A stretch of DNA of 35,201 nt, from positions 1 through 35,201 of the forward strand of contig CAYPJU010000074.1 in NCBI GenBank assembly GCA_964411125.1. Reading direction: 5' to 3'. A program made the translations under genes and the position numbers. The notes beneath the pieces were generated by a model that worked only from the letters and a program-made list of their open reading frames with translations, was not told the origin of the DNA and did not search any database. Below are positions 24,360 through 32,113 of the stretch, piece after piece. Position 1 is the first letter of the stretch, and each line of letters starts with the position of its first letter. Origin of the DNA: JBFIHF01 sp964411125 (lineage in GTDB: Bacteria > Myxococcota_A > Bradymonadia > Bradymonadales > Bradymonadaceae).

Positions 24360-25409
24360 ATGACCGAACAACAGAACGAAGAAACACCGCTTTCTGCGCG
24401 GCTGGGGCCCCTCGGTAGGCTCGACGACCTCGTCTTTCGGGTGGAGATCGTCGTCGTCGTGGTGGCGCTCGTCACGATGAGCATCATCGTGTTCACCGAC
24501 GTCGCCTATCAGCTCGCCGTCAGCATCTCTCAATACCTGGAATCGGGAGACGCCCGCGGATTCACGATCTCTGCGGCCGTCCTCGGGTTCGTGGGGCTCA
24601 TCGCCTTCGCGGCGACCGGCGACCAGCGAGTGCGTGACGAGGACGAGAACCTCGATGACTCGACTTCGCGCCCGCTCCCGGTCCGGCTCGGAGCAGCGGT
24701 CGCGGCGATCGTCGGCACAATCGGGCTCGGCTGGGCGCTGCTGAACCTCGAATCCTCGACGGTATTTCGCGTCGTCCTGGTCCTCTTGGCCATCCCGATC
24801 CTCAAGAGCTTCCTGAACCGTGGCGACAAGACCCGCGCGGTCGTTTTCGGGCTGGCGACCGCTGCCGGCCTCTTCGTCTTCGGGGCGTTGCCGACAGGCT
24901 ACTCGTGGTCGCAGTCCTACGCCCTAATCATGCTCCTCTGGGTAGGCTTCCTCGGGGCGTCGATCGCGGCGCGCCAACGGCGACACCTGAAGGTCGATCT
25001 CGCGCGGAAGCTTCTCGCGCCTCGGCTCGTCCCCGCGTTCAACGCCGTCTCGTACCTGGTCGCAGCCGCTTTCACGGCCATCGTTCTCTACCTCGGGTTC
25101 GAGTACATGCTCGGCCACGACAGCACGTACATCCGGCCGATCTGGGATGCCCCGGCCTGGCTCCCCGAGGGGACCCGCGCGACCCTCGTCGAAGACTTCC
25201 CGCTGGCCGATGACGCATCGGTCTACCGGCGCTTCCTGCAGGTGATCTTCGTCCCGCCGGAACCCGGGGAACTACCCGACTGGCTGAAGGTCGCGGCGAT
25301 TCCAGTCTCGATGGGGCTCGTGGCCCTGCGATTCCTGGGGCACGCGGTCGTTTTCGGAAAGATGGCGCTCGACGGCGAAGAGTTCCACGAAGTAGCGGGG
25401 ACCCACTGA
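24360..25409 (+). CDS. dctQ: TRAP transporter small subunit, enlarged (DctQ type)
   Basis: This protein has 349 residues, about twice the usual DctQ. The core is recognisable from LIMLLWVGFLGASIAARQRRHLKVDLA (about 189-215), the standard DctQ second-helix motif. I count about eight membrane helices, at roughly 26-48, 69-86, 109-130, 135-152, 159-178, 187-204, 225-249 and 310-333. The four between residues 69 and 178 appear to be an insertion after the first core helix. A 60-residue loop (250-310) rich in acidic and aromatic residues precedes the last helix. It pairs with the M subunit to form the membrane part. Its stop overlaps the next ATG by one base (TGATG). Confidence 0.85.
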   Translation: MTEQQNEETPLSARLGPLGRLDDLVFRVEIVVVVVALVTMSIIVFTDVAYQLAVSISQYLESGDARGFTISAAVLGFVGLIAFAATGDQRVRDEDENLDDSTSRPLPVRLGAAVAAIVGTIGLGWALLNLESSTVFRVVLVLLAIPILKSFLNRGDKTRAVVFGLATAAGLFVFGALPTGYSWSQSYALIMLLWVGFLGASIAARQRRHLKVDLARKLLAPRLVPAFNAVSYLVAAAFTAIVLYLGFEYMLGHDSTYIRPIWDAPAWLPEGTRATLVEDFPLADDASVYRRFLQVIFVPPEPGELPDWLKVAAIPVSMGLVALRFLGHAVVFGKMALDGEEFHEVAGTH

Positions 25410-27307
25410 TGAAACGATTCGCTTTCTTTCTGTGGTTCGTCCTCCTCCTCGTCGCAGCGCCTCTCTCCGCGCAGGAGAAGACGCTCGAAGACCTGATGAA
25501 CGAGGTCGACGAGGAGATCGTCGAGGAGACGGCCCCCGAGGAGGGGACCGCCCCCGCTGACGGAGCCCCCAAGAGCCTCGAAGAGATGATGCAGGAGCTC
25601 GAGGACGACGGGGAGGTGGAGCTTCCCGACGTCGACGAGCTGACGAAAGAGCTCCCTGCCGACTCCGGCGAGGAAGAACCCGCGACGGCCGAGCCACAGG
25701 GACCTGAGCTCCCCGGATTCTTCTGGTTCGGGCTCTTCGGGCTGCTCGCGGCGCTCCTCTTTCTGGGGCAGCCTCTCTACGTCGTGATCGGCGCACTGAC
25801 GATGTACCTCCTCTACTTCGGGGGCGTGTTCACGGAGTTTCGTTTCCTCACGTCGGTCATCGAGCAGACGCGAGCGCTCGCCGATCAGCCGGTGCTGCTG
25901 GCGATCCCGTTCTTCGTCATCAGCGGCGCGCTGATGACGGAGGGAGACATCGCGAAGCGGCTGATCTCGTTCGCGCAGGCGATGTTCGGTTTCTTGCCGG
26001 GCGGTCTCGCGATCTCCACCGTCTTCGCCTGCGTTTTCTTCGCGGCGATCTCGGGCTCTTCACCCGTCACGGTGATCGCGATCGGCAGCATCATGTATCC
26101 AGCGCTGATCAAGCGGAGCTACCCTGACGATTTTGCGAGCGGCCTCGTCACCTCCGCGGGGAGCCTCGGCATTCTGATCCCGCCGTCGATCCCGATGATC
26201 GTGTACGCGATCGTCGACCCGACGGGGATGAAAGACCCGGTGGGTTACTCCATCGCCTCGGCGGGCGGCGGCGACTCCAGCGTGAAAGACCTCTTCATCG
26301 CCGGCATGGGGCCGGGGCTCCTGATCGGCCTCGTCCTCGCCGGGTACGCGCTCTACATCGGCAACAAATTCAAGGTGGACAAGACGCCGTTCTCGGGGCG
26401 GCGGGTCTGGATCGCGTTCCAGGACGGTTTCTGGGCACTGAACCTCCCGGTCATCATCCTCGGCGGGATCTACAGCGGCATCTTCACCCCGACGCAGGCG
26501 GCCGCGGTGGCGGTGATCTACGCCGCGATCGTGGAGTTCTTCGTCCACAAGAGCCTGAAGATCGAGGACATCCCCCGGGTCTTCACCGAGAGCGCGCTCT
26601 TGATGGGGAGCCTCCTGATCATCATGGCGCTCGCGCTCGGGTTCAATCTCTACCTCGACCGCGCCAAGATCCCCGAAGCAGCGGTCGAGATGATCCTCGA
26701 CATGGACCTCTCGATCATCACGTTCCTCCTGATCGTGAACGTGCTGCTGATCGTCGTCGGGTTCTTCATGGACATCCTGAGCGCGATCCTCATCCTCGTG
26801 CCGCTGTTGGCGCCGATCGGCTTCGGCCTCGGGATCCATCCGCTGCATCTGGCGGTCGTCTTCATCGTGAACCTCGAGATCGGCTACCTGACGCCGCCGA
26901 TCGGCCTGAACCTCTTCGTCGCTTCGACGTTGTTCAAAAAGGGAATCGGCCAGATGGTCCGGGCGGTCTTGCCTTTCGTCGGGCTGATGGCGATCTGCCT
27001 GATGCTCGTGACGTACGTTCCGACGATCAGCCTCGGCCTCGTCTCGGTCTCCAAGGGCGGCCCGTTCTTCGTCGGGTTCCCCGACGTTCCGACGAAGCCG
27101 GTCGAAGAGACGGCAGAGATCGGAGCGGCACCCGCAGCGGCGCCCGCGGGCGACGCTCCAGCCGCGGCCGGCTCGGAAGTGAAGAGCCTGGACGAGCTGA
27201 TGGCGGAGATGAACGAGTCGGACGCCGGCGCGCACGACGCGGCCGAAGAGAACGAGGCACCAGGGCGCGTGAAGAGCCTCGAGGAGCTGATGAACGAGGT
27301 GGAGTAG
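25409..27307 (+). CDS. dctM: TRAP transporter large subunit with repeated terminal motifs (DctM type)
   Basis: This 632-residue protein is a DctM permease core (about 104-545) wrapped in extra tails. The core includes LAIPFFVISGALM, AISGSSPVTVIAIGSIM, TSAGSLGILIPPSIPMIVYA, IFTPTQAAAVAVIYA and LEIGYLTPPIGLNLFV, all standard in the family. It starts with a signal-peptide-like MKRFAFFLWFVLLLVAAPLSAQ. A KTLEDLMNEV motif is at 24-33 and a KSLEEMMQEL motif at 55-64, in an acidic 80-residue segment. After the last helix an Ala/Pro-rich tail carries KSLDELMAEM (592-601) and KSLEELMNEV (622-631). The M subunit uses a Na+ gradient to move substrate across the inner membrane. Confidence 0.93.
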   Translation: MKRFAFFLWFVLLLVAAPLSAQEKTLEDLMNEVDEEIVEETAPEEGTAPADGAPKSLEEMMQELEDDGEVELPDVDELTKELPADSGEEEPATAEPQGPELPGFFWFGLFGLLAALLFLGQPLYVVIGALTMYLLYFGGVFTEFRFLTSVIEQTRALADQPVLLAIPFFVISGALMTEGDIAKRLISFAQAMFGFLPGGLAISTVFACVFFAAISGSSPVTVIAIGSIMYPALIKRSYPDDFASGLVTSAGSLGILIPPSIPMIVYAIVDPTGMKDPVGYSIASAGGGDSSVKDLFIAGMGPGLLIGLVLAGYALYIGNKFKVDKTPFSGRRVWIAFQDGFWALNLPVIILGGIYSGIFTPTQAAAVAVIYAAIVEFFVHKSLKIEDIPRVFTESALLMGSLLIIMALALGFNLYLDRAKIPEAAVEMILDMDLSIITFLLIVNVLLIVVGFFMDILSAILILVPLLAPIGFGLGIHPLHLAVVFIVNLEIGYLTPPIGLNLFVASTLFKKGIGQMVRAVLPFVGLMAICLMLVTYVPTISLGLVSVSKGGPFFVGFPDVPTKPVEETAEIGAAPAAAPAGDAPAAAGSEVKSLDELMAEMNESDAGAHDAAEENEAPGRVKSLEELMNEVE

Positions 27308-27367
27308 ACGTTTGACGGTCCCACGCGCCTACTTACGTTCCTCCCGACAGCTACCCCGGAGCATGGA

Positions 27368-28744
27368 ATGAAGTTCGAACGATTCTTCGACCCCGACCTC
27401 GCCCAATGCGCCTACGCCGTCGCGTGCACCAACGCGAAGGAGGCGATGATCATCGACCCGCTGCGAGACATCGACCAGTACCTCGACTGGGCGGCGGACA
27501 ACGGCTGCGAGATCACCGCCGTGCTCGAGACCCACATTCACGCGGACTTCGTCTCCGGTGCCCGCGAGCTCGCGGCGGGAACCGGAGCCCGCTTCCTCGT
27601 CGGCAAGACGTCCGACTACGAAAACCTCGATCGGTTCGACGCGCGACAGTTGGGGCACGGCGACGCGGTGCGGCTGGGGAGCATCGCGATGCGCGCGCTG
27701 CACACCCCTGGCCACACCATGGAGCACATCTCGCTCTCCGTGCTCGAATCCCAGGGGGGGACCGATCGATACGTGTTCACCGGCGACTTCATGTTCGACG
27801 GTGAGCTCGGACGGCCCGACCTCGCCGACCAGTGCGACGAGCTGGCGGAGGCGATGTTCCGGACCCTGAAGAAGTTCCACGGCGCCGTGGTCGACGACGC
27901 CGTGGTCTGGCCCGGGCACGGCGCCGGATCGGCCTGCGGACGCTCGCTGGGTGAACTTCCGGCGACGTCCCCCGGGCGAGAGCACCGCGAATCGTGGTGG
28001 TCCGACTACGTCGAGAACGACGACTTCGAAGGGTTCAAAGAGGAGTTCACCGGATCGCTCCCGACGCCGCCGGCGTACTTCGAACGGATGAAGAAGATCA
28101 ACGCTGCGGGCCCCGAGATCGTGGGCCGGACGCTGATCGCCCCACGCCTCAGCCCCGATGCATTCACCAGAGCGCACGAAGCGGGCGCCATCGTCGTCGA
28201 CGTCCGCGAACCGGCGGAGTTCGCCGAGTGCCACGTTCACGGTTCCTACGCGGCGCGGCTCCCCAAGCTCTCGACCTTCGCCGGAGCGGTCGTTCCCTAC
28301 GATAGCCCGATCGTCGTCCTCTGCAGCGAGAAACAGGCGGAGGAGGCGTCGCGCAAGCTCTTCCGCGTCGGCTTCGATCAGATCGTCGGATGGATACCGT
28401 CGCCCGACTACGCCGGGGAAACGCGTTCGATGAAGCGCTACGACGCCCGAGAGGTTCACGACCTCGCCGAGAGCGGCGACATCGTCATCGTCGACGTTCG
28501 CTCGGACGAGACCTACGAAGAGGGACACATCCCCGGCGCAATCAACGTGCCCTACGTCGAACTCCCGGACCGCTACGACGAGCTCGATCGCGCCCGACAC
28601 TTCGTCCTGCACTGCGAGAGCGGAAAGCGGGCGACCCTCGCCGCCTCGGCGCTCGAAGCGCACGGCTTCGAGCACGTAAGCGTCTTTCCCGCGGGCCCGA
28701 GTGGCTGGAAACGCGCCGGATATCAACTCGAAACCTCAGGGTAG
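27368..28744 (+). CDS. MBL-fold persulfide dioxygenase with two rhodanese domains (CstB-like)
   Basis: This is a 458-residue three-domain protein. The metallo-beta-lactamase domain has THIHADF (His 56, His 58), LHTPGH (His 116), TGDFMF (Asp 140) and PGHGAGSACG (His 184, Cys 190), the ETHE1/CstB-type iron site. A first rhodanese-like domain (about 262-350) has Cys 319 in VVLCSEKQAEE. A second (about 360-455) has a full CESGKR active-site loop, Cys 416. CstB-like enzymes oxidise persulfides to sulfite and thiosulfate in sulfide detoxification. Length and order match CstB. GGAG lies 6 bases before the ATG. No CsoR/CstR-type regulator or sulfide:quinone reductase is next to it. Confidence 0.93.
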   Translation: MKFERFFDPDLAQCAYAVACTNAKEAMIIDPLRDIDQYLDWAADNGCEITAVLETHIHADFVSGARELAAGTGARFLVGKTSDYENLDRFDARQLGHGDAVRLGSIAMRALHTPGHTMEHISLSVLESQGGTDRYVFTGDFMFDGELGRPDLADQCDELAEAMFRTLKKFHGAVVDDAVVWPGHGAGSACGRSLGELPATSPGREHRESWWSDYVENDDFEGFKEEFTGSLPTPPAYFERMKKINAAGPEIVGRTLIAPRLSPDAFTRAHEAGAIVVDVREPAEFAECHVHGSYAARLPKLSTFAGAVVPYDSPIVVLCSEKQAEEASRKLFRVGFDQIVGWIPSPDYAGETRSMKRYDAREVHDLAESGDIVIVDVRSDETYEEGHIPGAINVPYVELPDRYDELDRARHFVLHCESGKRATLAASALEAHGFEHVSVFPAGPSGWKRAGYQLETSG

Positions 28745-28873
28745 TCGTGGCACGGCGCTCCCTCAGGAGAAATGGGTCGACATCCGCCTGTTCGGCGCAG
28801 TAACCTCGTGTCTCACCAACACAAACGAATCGGGGGAGTCGTGATCTTCTGCGATCGGGGACCCAGAGGATCA

Positions 28874-30811
28874 ATGAGACGTTCAAACCTGCTGTTCGCC
28901 TGCTATCTCACCGTTTTCTCCGCAGGCCTGGTCTCCGCGACGGGTTGCGGGAAGAAGACGGAGGCCGATTGTGAGGACAAAGTCTGTGGAGGGGAATCCG
29001 AGTCTTCTGCGATCGGCCCAGAAGGTGGCACCATCGAAGTAGAGGGGCATCGCCTCGAGATTCCTCCAGGGGCGCTGACCGAGATGACCGACATCACGAT
29101 GACGGTCGCAGCAGAGGGAAATGTGGGCGGCGAAAGCGAATTCGTCTCTGACGTCGTGAATCTCGAACCGAGCGGCCTCGAGTTCCGGGTCCCTGGAACG
29201 CTCTTCTTTCCCTTCAAGCAGACTCCACAGGGCGAGGTTGCCGTGCTCTGGGATCACGAAGGACAGGTCAACATCGTGCCTTCCACCCCCGCGGCCGCGG
29301 GAGTCTCGGCCCGCGTGGTCGGTTTCAGCACCGCCGCAGTCTCCGATCTCTTCCCAAGCGCCTGCTTTTGGAGCCCGGTTCGCAAGGATTTCGGCGAAGA
29401 CTGTGATTCCCAGACGATCGACGAACCACTCGTTTGTGCGGTCCTCGAATGGGGCGGCAAAGAGTCGCCGAAGACCACCCTCTCGTTCGGGAACCACGAC
29501 CCATCGCTGGGGCACATAAGGCTGGACCGGGTTGTCGTTGAAGGTGATAACGTGCTCCCCATCGACCTCGGTGAACGAAGCCTCGGACCGGTCTCGGAGT
29601 CGGCCACGGGCGGCTGGATCTGGGAGGTCGCCTCCGAGATCGACGACACGGCGCTCCCCGCCGAGTGGCAAGACCACACCCGCATCCCGTCGCCCAACGA
29701 GTTCGAAGTCTGGCCGGAGTCCGACGCGGTTCCGATGAGCTACTGCGCCAACGTCGACTGGAGCCTCTTGAACGAGACCGGGATCTCCCAACACTCCACC
29801 CAGTGCTGCTATGAGGGCGGTGGCACCGACACTGGCGAGCCCGAAATGTGTCTCGACGAACGACTCGTAGAAGGGACGAACGGAAGTTTCTCCGCTCTCC
29901 CCATCATTTGCGATGGTTCGGGAGAGAGTCTCCATCCGGCGGGCGCCGAAGAGATCAAAGCAGCGGCCGAGACCCTCGGAGTCGGCCTCGTCGACCTCGG
30001 CGTCGACCTGGGTGACGGACCGGAAAAGGTCTACTACGCATTTCTCGGGTACACCTTCCTCGGCCGAATCTACCCGGCCAGCGGAAGCGCCGCCTGCGGC
30101 ACGCAAGCCGAGCCGTGGACGTCGATCGCTCTCGAACCCGGCACGCACGAGCTGCGCATCGAAGCGTACGGATCCGAAGCGTGCACCTACCTAAACCGCG
30201 ACGACGTCGTGTACGTCGACACCGCGGGGGAGACGGTCACCTGCAATTTTTCCCCCGAGGGTCGGGCCGAAGAGAAAGTCGTGGTGTCGGTCGATGTCGC
30301 GGCCGGGGAATGCCAACAGCTCTCCATCTCCGTGGAGAATGTCCCCGACGCCATACTGAAAGCGTGGGTGAACGGCGCCGAGATGGAGTTCCAGGAGGTC
30401 GAATGGCGCAACGCGCTCGACGGCGAGGAGATCCAGGAGGACCGCATCCGGGGCTACGTCGGTCCCGACACACATCGAAACGGATTCTTGGAAGTCAGCT
30501 TCCCCTCGGCGCAGACCGTCGGCGAAGTCTGCACGCTCGCGACCAACAGCCGTCCTTATTGCCGCCTGAGGTACGCACTGGATGCGGAGGAGGGGACAAA
30601 CTATCGCTGGGAATACCAGACCGGGGACGTGTTCTGTGAAGAAGACTTCCTCGAAGTCACGATCACTCGTTCCGACGCCGAGATCATGGAAGGCACGTTC
30701 GTGGCCCACGCCTCGCAGCACAACAACAACCATCCTTTCGAGCCAAACTGCTCGGTACCCTTCGAAGTCACGGAGGGCTACTTTCAGTTCCCTGCTGATC
30801 GCAACCGCTAG
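28874..30811 (+). CDS. Large secreted lipoprotein with ZU5-like domain
   Basis: This 645-residue protein has signal peptide MRRSNLLFACYLTVFSAGL and Cys 25 in ATGC. Immediately after comes IGPEGGTIEVEGHRLEIPPG and the ALTEMTDITM strand, the ZU5-like repeat common in surface lipoproteins of Myxococcota. The rest is beta-rich, with many Cys (for example SACFWSP, YCANVDW, TQCCYEGG and ECQQLS), suggesting disulfides in an exported protein. The function is unknown; cell-surface or periplasmic binding is likely. The open frame extends upstream to 28772, but the ATG at 28874 places the signal peptide correctly, with AGAGGA just upstream. The gap 28745-28873 holds no other gene. Confidence 0.85.
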   Translation: MRRSNLLFACYLTVFSAGLVSATGCGKKTEADCEDKVCGGESESSAIGPEGGTIEVEGHRLEIPPGALTEMTDITMTVAAEGNVGGESEFVSDVVNLEPSGLEFRVPGTLFFPFKQTPQGEVAVLWDHEGQVNIVPSTPAAAGVSARVVGFSTAAVSDLFPSACFWSPVRKDFGEDCDSQTIDEPLVCAVLEWGGKESPKTTLSFGNHDPSLGHIRLDRVVVEGDNVLPIDLGERSLGPVSESATGGWIWEVASEIDDTALPAEWQDHTRIPSPNEFEVWPESDAVPMSYCANVDWSLLNETGISQHSTQCCYEGGGTDTGEPEMCLDERLVEGTNGSFSALPIICDGSGESLHPAGAEEIKAAAETLGVGLVDLGVDLGDGPEKVYYAFLGYTFLGRIYPASGSAACGTQAEPWTSIALEPGTHELRIEAYGSEACTYLNRDDVVYVDTAGETVTCNFSPEGRAEEKVVVSVDVAAGECQQLSISVENVPDAILKAWVNGAEMEFQEVEWRNALDGEEIQEDRIRGYVGPDTHRNGFLEVSFPSAQTVGEVCTLATNSRPYCRLRYALDAEEGTNYRWEYQTGDVFCEEDFLEVTITRSDAEIMEGTFVAHASQHNNNHPFEPNCSVPFEVTEGYFQFPADRNR

Positions 30812-30961
30812 GGGGAATTCCGTGCGATGGCGGCGTCGGAGCGCCGCGCGACGGGACTACGCGAACGTTCACGACGGTTTCACCTCAGGTTCATATGCGC
30901 CTCTCCCTTTTGTGGCACACTGAGTCTGGAACCGAATTCCGTCTAGAACATCCCAGCACTG

Positions 30962-32113
30962 ATGTCAGCCATCCCTCAACCTGACCGTCGCGCGCGTCTT
31001 CGCCGCTGGATGCGACCACCGCGCGAACTCTCGATGACGACGGCGGGCAAGATTCTCTGCCTGCTGACGCTCGGCGTCGGGTTCGGCGCGATCAACACGG
31101 GCAACAACCTCCTCTTCCTCCTGCTCGGGATGATGCTCTCGCTGATCCTCGCCAGCGGCGCCCTCAGCGAGGCGGTGATTCGAGGGCTGGATGCGCGCAG
31201 AAGACTTCCGCCCCGGTTCGTCGAAGGGACGCCCGCTCCGGGCCATTTCTCGGTCGAGAACCCCAAGCGCTACGCGTCGCTGAGCGTCGAGGTGGCCGAC
31301 CGGACCGCCCGAGGAGTCGGGGGGCCCGCCGCGGGCACCACGGTCGGACGCGAGACCGTGCCGTGGTGGAAGGTTTGGAAGAAAGCGCCCGAAACGTCGC
31401 CTGTCGGAAGCGCGTACACGATGCGGATCGACGCCAAAGGGACCGACGAGCTCGACGCGCGTTGGACGTTTGATCGACGCGGGCGCTATCACCTCGCCGA
31501 GCTCTTCGTCGTGACCCGCTTCCCGTTCGGACTGTTCGAAAAGACCCGCCGCATCGACGCCCCCGCCGACGTCGTCGTGTACCCGGCGGGCGCCGACGCC
31601 ACCGACTGGGCCAACGAGGTGTGGGCCGCGTTCGGCGACGTCCCCACGAACCGGCGCGGCGTCGGCGAAGACTTCTTCGGGCTGCGCGACTACCGCTCGG
31701 GCGAAGACCTCCGGTCGATCCACTGGAAGTCGACGGCACGCCGCGGCGAGCTGGTCGTGCGCGAGAACGAGGCGCTCCAGCAGAGCGAGGTCGAGGTGCT
31801 CCTCTGCAACTGGGGCAACCTCCCCGCCGAGCGGTTCGAGAGCGCCGTCCGAAAGACCGTCGGCCTCCTCGGCGCGCTGTCGGCGCGGGGCTGGCGCGTG
31901 GGGCTGCGCACCGCCGGCAACACGATCGAGCCCGGACTCGGCCAATCGCACGTCGACCAGATGCTCGCCGAGCTCGCGGTGGTTCGCGTCCAACGCTCCG
32001 AAAAGCCCGCTGACCTGTCGACCCCCCTCCCCCGCATCGCCATCGGCACCGCCGCGAACCTCGTCGGTGTCCCGTGCGACGTGGCGTTCGACTTCGAGGA
32101 GGATCGACGATGA
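30962..32113 (+). CDS. DUF58 membrane protein
   Basis: This 383-residue protein has two membrane helices (about 29-68, containing INTGNNLLFLLLGMMLS) and then a long cytoplasmic part. The DUF58 signature GLRDYRSGEDLRSIHWKSTA lies at about 239-258, followed by the vWA-like REN segment. DUF58 proteins are linked genetically to MoxR ATPases and TgpA-type transglutaminases and probably form part of a membrane-associated maturation complex. The stop overlaps the next ATG by 4 bases (ATGA). I see no strong ribosome binding site before the ATG, so the start is less certain than the family. Confidence 0.92.
   Translation: MSAIPQPDRRARLRRWMRPPRELSMTTAGKILCLLTLGVGFGAINTGNNLLFLLLGMMLSLILASGALSEAVIRGLDARRRLPPRFVEGTPAPGHFSVENPKRYASLSVEVADRTARGVGGPAAGTTVGRETVPWWKVWKKAPETSPVGSAYTMRIDAKGTDELDARWTFDRRGRYHLAELFVVTRFPFGLFEKTRRIDAPADVVVYPAGADATDWANEVWAAFGDVPTNRRGVGEDFFGLRDYRSGEDLRSIHWKSTARRGELVVRENEALQQSEVEVLLCNWGNLPAERFESAVRKTVGLLGALSARGWRVGLRTAGNTIEPGLGQSHVDQMLAELAVVRVQRSEKPADLSTPLPRIAIGTAANLVGVPCDVAFDFEEDRR

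Noticed and set aside
30830..30847. Short GCGGCG/CGCCGC hairpin after the ZU5 lipoprotein gene
   Set aside because: Only 6 base pairs with a 6-base loop and no U-tract; expected by chance at this GC content.
30910..30961. Possible sigma-54 promoter before DUF58 (TGGCAC)
   Set aside because: The matching TTGC element is not found at the required spacing.
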